64,000 bases of DNA from Berberis thunbergii (lineage: Eukaryota > Streptophyta > Magnoliopsida > Ranunculales > Berberidaceae). The DNA lies in the NCBI GenBank assembly GCA_003290165.1, contig QNQO01000548.1, positions 186,001-250,000 on the forward strand. Reading direction: 5' to 3'. Below, one piece after another: positions 55,501 through 64,000 of this stretch. A program made the translations under genes and the position numbers. Below the pieces are notes generated by a model. The model made no database searches and was not told the DNA's origin. It worked only from the letters and a program-made list of their open reading frames with translations. Position 1 is the stretch's first letter; the number at the start of each line of letters is the position of its first letter.

Positions 55501-58500
55501 GAAAATCAGATAAAAAAATATCAAAGAAGTTCAGAGAAGATCAGAGAAAATCAGATCAGATCAAAGAAGATCAAAGAAGTTAAAAGTAGATCAACTAAGT
55601 TAAATGTAGATCAAAGAGATTAGATTAAATCAGATCAGATCAGATCAAAGAATTTAAAAGTACATCAAAGAAGATTAGATCAGATAAGATCAGATCAGAT
55701 CAAAGAAAATCAAATAAGACCAAAGAAGATCAAAGAAAATCAAAGAAGATCAAAGAAGTTCAAAGAAGATCACAGAAGATCAAATCATAGAATATCAAAT
55801 AATATTAAATAGGATCAAAGAAGATCAGATCAAATCAAATCAAAGAAGATAAGATCAAAGAAGACCAAAGTAGATCAGATAAAAAAATATCAAAGAAGAT
55901 CTGAGAAGTTCAAAGAAGATCAGAGAAGATCAGATCAAAGAAGTTCAAAGAATATCAGATCAGATCAAAGAAAATGAAAGAAGATCAGAGAAGATCAAAG
56001 AATATCAAAGAAGATCGAAGAAGTTCAAAGAAGATCACATAATATCAAATAAGATTAAATCAGATCAAAGAAACCCGTAGCTAAGATTTTATAACCGTAG
56101 CTAACATGAATTTTTTTTTAAAAATATATTAAACTAATTAGCGACGGTAAGAAACCCGTAGCTAAGATTTTTTTGTAATTAAAAAAAATTTATTAAAAGA
56201 CCTTAGCGACGGCTTGAAGACCGTAGCTAATGTGATTTAAAAAAAAATATTTAACAAGAGCTTAGCGACGGCTTGAAATCCGTAGCTAATGTGATTTTTA
56301 AAAAATTAAAAATAGCTTAGCGACGGTTTTATAACCGTAGCTAACATGAATTTTTTTTTTTAAATATATTAAACTAATTAGCGACGGTAATAAACCCGTA
56401 GCTACGTTTTTTTGTGATTTTTAAAAAAAAATTTATTAAAAGACCTTAGCGACGGCTTGAAGACCGTAGCTAATGTGATTTTAAAAAAAAAAAAATTTAA
56501 AAAGAGCGTAGCGACGGCGTGCAAACCGTAGCTAATGTGATTTTAAAAAAACAAAAAAATTTAAAAATAGCTTAGCTACGGTTTTATAACCGTAGCTAAC
56601 ATGAATTTTTTTTTTAAATATTTTAAACTAATTAGCGACGGTAATATACCCGTAACTAAGTTTTTTTTGTGATTTTTAAATTTTTTTTATTAAAAGACCT
56701 TAGCGACGGCTTGAAGACCGTAGCTAATGTGATTTTAAAAAAAAAAAAATTTAAAAAGAGCTTAGCGACGGTTTCAAACCGTAGCTAATGTGATTTTTAA
56801 AAAACAAAAAAAATTAAAAAATTTATTAAAAGACCTTAGCGACGGCTTGAAGACCGTAGCTAATGTGATTTAAAAAAAGCTTAGCGACGGCTTGCAAACC
56901 GTAGCTAATGTGATTAAATTTTTTTTTTTAAAGAGCTTAGCGACGGTTTGAAAACCGTAGCTAATGTGATTTTTAAAAAACACTAAAGAGGTTTAGGCCG
57001 TCGCTAATTGGTTTTAAAAAAAAAAACACCGATCCGCGTGAAATCTCATCTCAACCGTTAATAACACCAAAAAATTTAGCTCAATCCAACATACTAAATC
57101 AAACCACGTCATCGATCTGCGTGAAACTAACACAACCAATCCCTTTCAATTACCTTTCTCTATATAAATTTCAATTTTTTCTACAAACCAACTTAAACAA
57201 AAATTTTCTCTCAAAATTTTTTTTCTCTCATCTTCCAGACAAGAAACCCACTGAGGAGAAGTCTGCCGCTTCCTCGACACCGATCCCGGCCGCCTCTCTC
57301 TCCCCTCCCTTCATCCGCCGCCGCTCTCTCGGAGATCTGAGATCTTTCATCTCGGAGATCTGTGACCTCAAATCTCTGATATCTCGGATCTCTTATCTCG
57401 AAGATTTGAGATCTGATATCTCGGATCTCGGAGATCTGAGATCTCTGATCTCGGATATTTGAGATCTGTGATCTCGGAGAATCTCAAGATCTGAGTTTTC
57501 GAGATCTGAAATATCACATCTCGGAGATCTCCGATATTTTTTAAATCTCACATCTGAAATATATATATATTTTTTAAATCTCAGAGATCTTGGAGAAATC
57601 TCAGATCTCGGAGAAATCTGATCTTTTAAAAATATATATATATATTTTTTTTTTAAAAAAAACCATTTAAAATAAACAATTTTAATTTTTTAAAAAAAAT
57701 CAGTTAGCCACGGCCAAAATGCCGTCGCTAAAATAAAAAAAAATTTATTTTCGTTTTAAAAAATCAGTTAGCCACGGCCAAAATGCCGTCGCTACAATAA
57801 AAAAATTTTAAATTTTTTTAAAAAAATCAGTTAGCCACGGCCATAATGTCGTCGCTAAAATAAAAAAAAATAGTTAGCCACGGCCAAAATGCCGTCGCTA
57901 AAATAATTTTTTTTTTTTTTAAAATCAGTTAGCCACGGCCAAAAGGCTGTCGCTAAAATAAAAAAATTAAATTTTTTTTTTTTACAAAAATCAATTAGCG
58001 ACGGATATTGTACAGTTTAGCGACGGTTATATTTCGTGGCTAATTAGCTACGGCTATTTTGCCGTCGCTGAATCAAATAGCGACGCTAAATCTTGCTACG
58101 GGATAGTGACGGTTGTAGTGCCGTCGCTGATTCCTTTTAGCTACAGTTTTAGCTCAATCAGCGACAGTTTGTAGCCGTTGCTGATTTCAATTTTTTTGTA
58201 GTGCCTTGAGATGCGTGCCTGCACTTTCGAGATGCATATCTTTGCGAATCTCGAGGATGATGAGTGGTAACACCCACCCCTCGCCCATTTCCTCGCCATT
58301 TAGAAGGACTGAATTACTAGACTTCCTGGATAAAGTTTAAAGTATCTTTTGACCATCCAAAGTCCAAACCTAGATTGGATGAAAGAATCTGAATGGATTG
58401 GAACAGTATGGAGAAGTACGTTAATAAGGATTGTAATAATTCAAGTTCTGTCCCAATATACATCAAAATGTCAAATTGGATCAACATCTGGAAGGGCATA

Positions 58501-60441
58501 AATGAATATCACGAATTCAAATTTAATATCCTAAAAACGTGAGATGGATAGAACTGACATAATCCAATCCATAACACAGCACTAGTTTAGGATCATGACT
58601 TTATCTCAAGCCAGGATCCGATAAGTAGAGCTACTAACGGTTTTACTGATCTTAGTCATCTGTAGCATATGCTCATCACAGGCAGAGTGGACAGCTTTTT
58701 ATAAATCTCTCAACAAGGAGCAAGTACATCCGACGTGATAATAGCCAACAATTTACCTTTGAAGAATAATCATTATATATATAAAGGTGATTGTAGGCTA
58801 TGCATGTATTTATCACATGTGGACAACAGCTACAAATCCGATCCTTCATGCTACATAGAATCCAATGATTAGTGGTAATTTGTATCTAAGCCACATCGAT
58901 ACAAATTGCTCCGACACAGGGATCGTATCATCTTTCGGGTGGTTGGGGCCAGACCTTAAAACATTAGTTCTTTAATTTGTTTATGTACTTATTTATTTCA
59001 CGTTTCAGTCCTGTTTAATCTTCATTTACCCTCTGTTAGGGTTAAACTAAACAAACTTGAGAAATTTTTTTGACTTGAGAGAGATTTAGAACGTTTCTTA
59101 GAAAGAAAAAGAAAAAGAAAAAAATAACTCTCAAAACAAAGGCAAAAAAAGAAATGAATGAAAATGATTCTGATGTGGTTGGAGATGCCTTCTTAAAATT
59201 TGAGATGATAATTGATAGTACATAGACAATTTTTGACTTGTGAATTGATTAGTATTTAGTAACTTCTAATATATGGTACGTACTCTGAACTCTCTCGGCG
59301 TGAGCTATAATTAGATGCCTATGGTAATACATAGATAATAGGATTTTTTTTTTTTTTTTAATTCATACTCTTTCTCCTAATGCGATGACTTTTTATTATT
59401 AAAAAAAGTTGCAAAAGATGAAAACTGGATGCCCAACTCAAATCAAATATGTGCCGAAATGTTAGGTGGATCAGCAATCAATAGTTGCATAACAAAAGTG
59501 GATCTGACCGAAACGTGCATGACTTTCGATCAAACATCTAAGCTTACAAGATGGACAGCACAAATGACAGACAACATAAAATATGCAGGGTTATTATGAG
59601 CAATGTTTTTAATGGATCTCACAACCATTTAATGTCTTTGGCAGGATTCAAACCCTAGACTTGCAATACCATGCATCAATCTTCACAGCCGAGCTAGTGC
59701 CCATTGGCATACACATGAAAAACAAATATTCAAAGAAAGCCATCTTTTGACATGGACAGTACATGTTTTTTTTTATTTAAAGGCAAACGTCTTGTCGCTT
59801 GGTATAGAACTCAAGACGTGGAAATCAAACCACCATAACCTTAACCGTCCAACTACGCTGTCATTGGCAATACATGTTGTTAACTATGGAAGTGCCAATT
59901 CAAACAAACAAAGAATGAGGAGAATGTATTTAAATCAACAACGATAAAAACACCAACAAAGGACCCACTTAAAAGTTAAAGAAAATAAGGGAACATATAT
60001 GTAGGTGAAATGCAACAAAACTCCTAATGAATGAAGCTTGAGAGCTGCAATAAAGTTGCAACCACTAAAAGGAACTCAGTCCAATTCAATTTAACTTATA
60101 AAATCTTATCATAGTATTTTTATTTTTTATTTTTACTCCCTTATTTTCATTTTTTATTGTCAAATTTCAAATATTTAAAAACATTTTAACATGAGCATCA
60201 ATGAAGGAAATCAAAACAAAATGCTAGAAATGCAACGGGACCCCCAGCGAAGGTAATCATCACTGTTACATAGTTTATAGTGCAGTATATGGACTTAGAC
60301 AATCAATAGATGAAGATATAAATAGAAGATTTGATATATATATATATATACACATACTTGATCAGCAGTAATCAATAGTGTTGAGTTGTTGTCTTTCTCT
60401 TTGTTTTCAGCACTGTGGAGCCTTGACTTGATGGCTTCTGC
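43575..60441 (-). CDS. Maf-like nucleotide pyrophosphatase gene, six 3' exons, introns expanded by transposons (5' partial)
   Basis: Maf proteins are house-cleaning nucleoside triphosphate pyrophosphatases. Exons, 5' to 3': 60441-60358 (AEAIKSRL...NNSTLLITADQ, with the TADQ active-site motif), 52247-52177 (VVVYEGIIREKPSSKEEARE), 52101-52010 (GYSGGYASTIGSVLVTNLKT), 50475-50434 (IYFHDTPDELIDKL), 50346-50266 (EEGVVLNVAGALIIEHPSVL), 43646-43575 (VGTTDSVTDLPKYLTEKLMQ, EAL, stop). Splice phases agree, giving about 146 residues of a protein near 200. The missing N terminus (the GSSS..R motif and DIDE region) was not found up to 64000, so the first exons lie beyond the window or were missed. Introns contain an hAT (43738-50120), an hAT (50674-51601) and a MULE MITE with a CACTA (52712-58311). 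No exon shows a stop or frameshift, so the gene may still be spliced across more than 17 kb. Confidence 0.85.
43910..44330. repeat. Shuffled short repeats inside the hAT element
   Basis: Phrases AACCTGCAATCTGCAATATTC, ACATACAGACTATTG and TGTCTGTATGTTTATGTAAC recur in direct and inverted order. They are probably subterminal repeats of the element. No coding potential. Confidence 0.5.
45119..45139. repeat. Homopolymer G tract (about 20 bases)
   Basis: An uninterrupted G run within the LTR-type element, just upstream of the TATA-like sequence and the kinase fragments. Length uncertain for the usual assembly reasons. Confidence 0.8.
45266..45535 (+). pseudogene. Pantothenate kinase first-exon fragment, captured
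   Basis: The frame reads NFEEKDPTILLPNQSDDISY then LSLDIGRSLIKLVYFSRHE, KERLGVSKGSRKSYPILGGR and LHFVKFETMKINK. This is the N-terminal end of the kinase domain of plant PANK2-type pantothenate kinases, which begin coenzyme A synthesis. The conserved DIGGSLIK nucleotide-binding loop has Gly changed to Arg (DIGRSLIK). Similarity ends near KINKWL and the frame passes into other sequence. An ATG at 45223 lies in another frame. Confidence 0.8.
45640..45735 (+). pseudogene. pfkB-family kinase fragment, captured
   Basis: Directly after the pantothenate-kinase piece and in the same frame comes PSPVTTIAGGSVANTV, a TGA stop, then GLAVGFGI. Plant pfkB carbohydrate-kinase family proteins have TIAGGSVxNTxRGLSxGFGV near the N terminus, with GG as part of the substrate-binding site. 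Here CGA (Arg) became TGA. Only about 27 residues remain, fused behind a different kinase fragment. Confidence 0.65.
48190..48420 (-). pseudogene. hAT transposase C-terminal dimerisation (hATC) remnant
   Basis: The minus-strand reading runs GPPIQVSTVASESAFSTGGR, VIDPFRLSLTSKSLEALICP, then QNWIKSDYV and an acidic tail with DYEENAEEIEFYTECEQ. VSTVASESAFSTGGRVLDPFRSSL...ALICTQNWL is the hATC signature of RICESLEEPER/BED-type hAT transposases. The catalytic core and BED zinc finger could not be read in 48400-49700 because of decay. It is the former coding part of the enclosing hAT element. Confidence 0.85.
48960..50110. other. Decayed 5' part of the hAT element
   Basis: No intact frame. A G/T-rich block (49650-49920) with repeated GGAGAATGAGATCGTGG phrases resembles the untranslated leader of the element. 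No transposase motif was recognised here. Confidence 0.4.
50674..51601. mobile_element. hAT element (928 bp) in a Maf intron
   Basis: Termini TAGAGCTGCAACTT and, on the right, AAGTTGCAGGCCTA are flanked by the exact 8-bp duplication GGTTTAGC (50666-50673 and 51602-51609). AGCCCAGCCC / GGGCTTGGG-type motifs recur subterminally. Non-autonomous. Confidence 0.9.
52790..54290. repeat. Hairpin repeat array, left block
   Basis: About 20 units of 60-80 bases, each with TTAGCGACGG, six or so bases, and CCGTAGCTAA, then TGTGATTTTT and an A-rich spacer. Each unit can fold on itself because GACGG pairs with CCGT(C/A). CACTA transposases bind short subterminal repeats, but an array of this size is large for that role. 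Confidence 0.85.
54345..54425 (+). other. tRNA-like/pol III B-box sequence
   Basis: The phrase CCGGGTTCGAATCTCGCC carries a B-box (GGTTCGAATC) followed by GCCAATGAAACC and a T run. Upstream bases (CGGTTAGGAGAACTGG) do not give a convincing A box or cloverleaf. A related piece (AACCCGGTTAGAGAAT) lies near 54617. It is probably a tRNA-derived relic carried by the CACTA. Confidence 0.35.
54640..56075. repeat. GATCA-rich degenerate satellite-like array
   Basis: About 1.4 kb is made nearly entirely of AGATCAAAGA, AGATCAGATC, ATATCA and AAGTTCAAAGA words in irregular order, with very low C content apart from GATC. No frame and no longer-period unit could be fixed by eye. It breaks the hairpin array in two. 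Confidence 0.85.
56070..57005. repeat. Hairpin repeat array, middle block
   Basis: About 14 units of the same TTAGCGACGG ... CCGTAGCTAA design. Larger blocks repeat as well: the trio AGCGACGGTTTTATAACCG, AGCGACGGTAATAAACCCG and AGCGACGGCTTGAAGACCG recurs two to three times, so the array grew by duplication of multi-unit blocks. Confidence 0.85.
57025..57300 (+). pseudogene. Histone-type promoter and N-terminal fragment, probably H2B, captured
   Basis: GATCCGCG at 57031-57038 is the complement of CGCGGATC, the octamer of plant S-phase histone promoters, and a degenerate copy (GATCTGCG) lies near 57114. CCAATCCCTTTCAATTACC and a TATA box (TCTATATAAAT near 57159) follow. Downstream of a C/T-rich leader the reading KKPTEEKSAAS resembles the lysine-rich H2B N terminus (EKKPAEEKSAA). 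No ATG precedes it in that context and the histone fold is absent. The promoter assignment is better supported than the protein one. Confidence 0.5.
57310..57625. repeat. GAGATCT/CTCGGAGATCTGAGATC repeat
   Basis: Words GAGATCTGAGATC, CTCGGATCTCGGAG and ATATCTCGGATCTC recur for about 300 bases. It is largely palindromic at the word level (AGATCT). Frames crossing it code Asp/Leu/Ile/Ser-rich low complexity. Confidence 0.8.
57690..58195. repeat. Hairpin repeat array, right block (TTAGCCACGGCC...GCCGTCGCTAA)
   Basis: About eight units pair TTAGCCACGGCCAAAA with TGCCGTCGCTAA, then several AGCGACGG / CCGTCGCT half units reach the terminus. The motif is a sister form of the left and middle block unit. 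Confidence 0.85.
58321..60357. other. Remaining Maf intron sequence, no gene seen
   Basis: AT-rich, with a T/A run near 59342-59361. No gene fragment or complete transposon terminus was recognised. Confidence 0.4.
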
Positions 60442-60855
60442 CTGGAAGACACTTCCATTTAGTTTAGGTAAGTTAATCAACTCACTATAATGAGGTAGAG
60501 ATTCAATAAGAAGTGATACTGGAAAGCACTAAAAAAAATATAAATAAATAAATAAATAATAAACAAACAAATCAACAAGAGAACGTAAGAAATAGTCACA
60601 GGGACACCTATTGAAGTGCACCCGAGCTAAGCAGGCACAATCAGAAGCTTCTCCTTTGCCACTCAACAAGAAGAAGAAATATGGTAAATAATAGTAAATT
60701 GTTTTTCGAGGTTGACAAAAATGACTCTCACAAATGTAAGAAAAGAATAACAAAAATATATCTGGTGTGATCCATAGTTGTGTGTGCCACACCATATAAT
60801 GTCGACTCCAATGTCATCAACATAACAAAGATGGCATACTTGGCATACTCAGAAT

Positions 60856-61325
60856 CAAGGATTGTGATTTCGTTCATTTCAATATCTTGATTTTAACAAA
60901 TATTTCGGTGTATAAAGAAAAACGTAAAATTTCGAGAATACATAAAAAAAATATATAATGAATTTCGAGGGATTTAAAATATATGAAAAAAAAGATTCAG
61001 GTAAATAAATAGATTAAAAATGAAGCTTAAATACCAATAAACATTTAATCAATATATAATGAAGCCTAAATACCGAAAAATGAAATAACATAAAATCAAT
61101 ATATAAGGGGCGAAATTTTTCGAAAAAAATCCCCCAAAATTATAATTTTTGTATTTTCACAAAAAAAAAAATCAAAATTCACAAAAAAGTTCCGAAATTA
61201 TTGAAAAAACCTCGAAATATTTTGAAAAAATATAATTTTTTCTTTCGCCCTTTTTCTTTTCGTAATTTCAAAAAAACAAAATTTTCATTGAAATTTCAAA
61301 AGATTTCACAAAATCACATTCCTTG
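60856..61325. mobile_element. hAT MITE, family A copy 3
   Basis: Left end CAAGGATTGTGATTTCG and inward-read right end CAAGGAATGTGATTTTGTG match the copies at 39952 and 41954. Flanks CTCAGAAT and CTCCAAAT agree at 6 of 8 positions. The AT-rich core shares TTTCGAGG(A/T)TT-type words. It lies upstream of the first visible Maf exon. Confidence 0.8.
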
Positions 61326-61399
61326 CTCCAAATGTCATAACACAATAAAAAGTTAAAAATAACACAAATGGTGTTCTTTAACTGTCATCAGAGCTTACA

Positions 61400-62330
61400 A
61401 GCTAGGCACTTTGGATCATGAGACAAATTGGTGTGCAGACTAAAAGGTAAGCAGCATTTTAAGCCATGATATGCACACAATATGGTACAAAAGTGTGGCG
61501 TGTGAGAACAGAATCCAGTTTGACAATTATGTGCATTAGGTGGACTGCAACATAAAAAGCATTTTGCCGACGAGAATCTTGGTGCCAATTCAGGGGAGTC
61601 CTTTTTGAGGCATTTCTAGTCCGTGGCGCTTCGCCTGGGATACCCATTGGTTGGGCTAGTAATTTATATTCTTTAAGAATTAATGTTATTAATGAGTGTG
61701 ATGCTACAAAGTTTCGAATCGGAAAAAGAGAGCTGATAAGTTTTGAATTCCAGTGGAGGGCACCTCTAGGAAGGGAGGTCCAAAGTTCCCGGATGGAGCA
61801 AAGAAGAGTGGGATCAGTAGGGTCAGGGACACAATCTGCAATAACAATATCTGGTTTGACCCAACAATCCTGTCAGAGGTTCGTTGGATTCCCAGACATG
61901 ATTTGCCAAATAAGAAAACACTTCATTTTGAGAAGGGCCATTAAGTTACCCCTCCAAGTGAAGGAAGCCAAAAAAGGGGGGTTTCCTAGCTAGAAGATAC
62001 TCTTGTATCGAAAATACTAGAGCAACTTGAATTGGCGGGTTCGGTGGTGTTGAGAAAAAGTGAGGGCATTCCTCATGTTCTTAGCCAATAAGGCAAGATG
62101 TTTGTTCATACAACAAGGAATATTAAGACCCCCAAGAATTCTGGGCAGACAAACCCGATCCCAAGTACAAAGATGCTTGGCCTTACATTCTGTCGCCCCA
62201 TTCCACCAAAAATCCCTAGCCAAGTGGTCCATCTTTGTTGAAACGGAGCAAGGCAGTAGAAAAAATTGCATAGTGTAAATGGGGATTGAGTTGAGAACCA
62301 ATTTAATTATCACAATGCGACCTGCTTGGG
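61400..62330 (-). mobile_element. L1-type LINE reverse transcriptase remnant
   Basis: The minus-strand frame at 62313-62017 reads LVLNSIPIYTMQFFLLPCSV, then MDHLARDFWWNG, HLCTWDRVCLPRILGGLNIP and NKHLALLAKNMRN. This is the conserved segment after the reverse transcriptase core of plant L1 elements (SIPxYxMQxFxLP...W.KVC.PK..GGLG...N.ALLAK). Further coding-like but broken sequence continues to about 61400, where the zf-RVT region would lie. The polymerase active site (YADD) is not in the window, so this is a 5'-truncated, decayed copy. Confidence 0.8.
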
Positions 62331-62339
62331 AAATGATTT

Positions 62340-64000
62340 TTGTTTTTCAATAAGAAAGTTTAGTATCAACTTTGTCAATAAAGAATTGGAAGTCCTTAGC
62401 TTTATTCTTGGAGAACAGAAGGGGGGAGCCAAGATATTTATCTTTAGGATTATAGCTCTTAGTGCCCAAGATCCTATTAATCATTTTAGCATGTTTTATT
62501 TTCACATAGTAGCTACTATAGTTTCTTTGTACTGCTGTCTTTTATAAATAAATTTGTTTCTTTACAGTTGAAGAGAAAATGAGGTACTATAAGAAACAAA
62601 AGGCGTTTACTTGCATCACAATTTTTTATTTTTTGTTTTTATTTTTATGAGCATGAGCCAGTGTGTGGGATCTGTGAGCTGCTACCACATTTTTTTATCA
62701 ACTAGGTGTATCATCGATTCACAGATGGTACTGGTAGCAACAGACATTTGATCACGTATAATAGAGAGCTACCAAAATTTAGACTAAATATAAGAAAGAA
62801 TTGAGATGTATTGCATTGGCCAATGTTTAAAAAAACGTTTTTGACTCACGCCTCGATTTGCAAGGAAATTGCTCCAAAGCGTATGAGTTACTGTTAAATT
62901 CAACGCAAATGAGTTTTAGATGTGACTCTTGTTGAGGCGTACAAGTCAAAATAATGTGAAATCTTGATCTGACTTCAATCTAGAGAATGATCGAACGTGT
63001 GTGATCACCCCAAATCGATCCCTAATGTTTTCTTCAGAGTCAGAAAACAATTCAGAGCTAAAGGAGGACGGAAAAGAAGAAAAGGAGGACGATTCAAACA
63101 AAGAATGAGGACGATTCACGCAACTTCACCTTCTTCTGCTCGACTGCTCGAAGTAAGTCTTCCTTCCTTCTGCTCTACTTCTTCTTCTTTTTCACGCAAC
63201 ATCACATCACGCTTCTCTTCTTCTTCACTTCACGCCCATAGCTTTTCTTTTTCTTCTACTTTCCAATGCTGATTAAATTTCTAAGTTCTAATGCCGATTT
63301 ACTTTCTAAGTTCAAAACATGCAAATGCATAATGCATTCTATTTTACATTTCTACTAAAATTTCCATAATGGGAAGAAGAAGCAACCTATTTTCTCATGA
63401 TTGGACATAACGTGTTGGATTTCTATTCTTATAGACATTCTTACAGCTTCCCCCTTCCCTTTCTGGATTAATCAAGTACACCATGAAAATTTCATATTCT
63501 TCCCCCTTCCCTTTTCTAGATTGATCAAGTCAACCATGAAAATTCCATATTGTAAAATTGAAAATTACAGTGATATTCTTATATCCATATTGAAATTTAA
63601 TATTGATGCTTTGTGTCTATGACTCAAAGAATTTATATGTAATGGATTCATTTTGTCTTTCATCTTCTTTTTCCATTATGATTCATTAGGAGTAAGGGAT
63701 GGCTTTATTAGTGGAGATTTACACTTATAATGTGGAGGAATTTTCAATTTTTTTAAGGTCGGTTTACATTGCCAATAATACTTCACTGTCTAATCTGTCA
63801 AGATTCTATTTTATTCGAGTCTTTTTTTTTGTTGAACTTTGTTTTTTTTATTTGTTGGACTTTTATTTTTACTACAATATATCATATATTAGTGAGTATG
63901 ACTAATATATCATATATGAGCATTTTTTAGTACAATGCCATTGCAACATGAATTTATTGGACATAGTGAGTATGACTTACATATTTTGTTTATATCTTTG
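62340..64000. other. No recognisable gene
   Basis: AT-rich sequence with short ORFs. A C/T- and TTCTTC-rich patch at 63120-63260 followed by GTAAGTC (63151) is leader-like. The missing 5' exons of the Maf-like gene were not found here. Confidence 0.35.

Larger units (their letters stand above)
52771..58203. mobile_element. Non-autonomous CACTA element built of hairpin repeats
   Basis: Left end CACTACAAAAAAACGCAG; right end, read inward, CACTACAAAAAAATTG. The 3-bp duplication CCT flanks it (52768-52770 and 58204-58206). No transposase frame exists. From left to right it holds a hairpin array, a tRNA-like stretch, a GATCA-rich array, a second hairpin array, a histone-like promoter fragment, a GAGATCT-rich array and a third hairpin array. 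It lies in a Maf intron. Confidence 0.9.
52712..58311. mobile_element. MULE-type MITE split by a CACTA element
   Basis: The left end GGAAAATTCTAAATGGCGAGG and the inward-read right end CAGTCCTTCTAAATGGCGAGG match and continue GAAATGGGCGAGGGGTGGGTGT. The exact 9-bp duplication AATTACTAG flanks both sides (52703-52711 and 58312-58320). Without the CACTA at 52771-58203 it is about 165 bp, similar to the MITE at 21911-22051. Confidence 0.9.

Noticed and set aside
57121..57462. 113-codon frame across the histone-like region
   Set aside because: Its start lies in AT-rich promoter sequence upstream of the TATA box and its second half is the GAGATCT repeat, so only the short KKPTEEKSAAS part is of interest.
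1..64000. CRISPR arrays, bacterial operons, riboswitches
   Set aside because: The sequence is plant nuclear DNA with introns and plant transposons. The regular repeats at 52.8-58.2 kb are CACTA hairpins, not repeat-spacer arrays.

Overview
This window is nuclear DNA of a flowering plant, almost certainly a eudicot. It is AT-rich, its genes are split by many short introns, and it carries the usual plant transposon groups (hAT, MULE, CACTA, gypsy LTR, L1 LINE, SINE). Nothing supports a finer placement. Only two host genes look functional by structure. A nucleolar protein 6 (NRAP/UTP22) gene lies at about 22.56-33.32 kb on the minus strand, with 26 exons that join into one frame of about 1,054 codons. 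A Maf-like nucleotide pyrophosphatase gene lies at about 43.58 to beyond 60.44 kb on the minus strand; its last six exons are present and its first coding exons are not visible. A single-exon methyltransferase-like ORF (21.12-21.74 kb) has upstream frameshifts and may be decayed.

Most of the rest is nested transposons whose ends can be read from inverted termini and target-site duplications (TSDs). At 1.53-10.80 kb a small hAT element (8-bp TSD) was split by an 8.4-kb CACTA element (3-bp TSD). That CACTA carries exon fragments of at least nine unrelated host genes, all on the plus strand: a receptor-like cytoplasmic kinase, RNase J, purple acid phosphatase, a NEK kinase, a DUF1338 2-oxoadipate dioxygenase/decarboxylase, MCTS1, a multi-domain FKBP, Aurora kinase and beta-galactosidase. 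At 11.05-17.64 kb an outer hAT contains another hAT with a pentatricopeptide-repeat fragment, and a Pack-MULE with a 2-oxoglutarate dioxygenase fragment and a further hAT inside it. At 36.52-37.79 kb a Pack-MULE holds an open 189-codon antisense N-terminal piece of an FBH-type bHLH factor, beside a broken mitochondrial ribosomal protein L6 copy.

The Maf gene shows intron growth by insertion. One intron holds a 6.4-kb hAT with transposase remnants, itself carrying a deleted gypsy-like element with pantothenate-kinase and pfkB-kinase fragments. The next holds a 0.93-kb hAT. A third holds a MULE-type MITE split by a 5.4-kb CACTA. That CACTA has no transposase. It is built of dozens of short hairpins (TTAGCGACGG...CCGTAGCTAA), a block of about 1.4 kb of GATCA-rich repeats, a GAGATCT-rich repeat, and what looks like a captured histone promoter with a CGCGGATC octamer.

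Other insertions include an A-tailed tRNA-related SINE with a 15-bp TSD, three members of one hAT MITE family, two foldback elements in an NRAP intron, an L1 LINE remnant, and the 3' end of an unresolved retroelement (possibly pararetroviral) at the left edge. Peptides were recognised from memory of families, with no database search. Exon coordinates are read by eye and may be off by a few bases.
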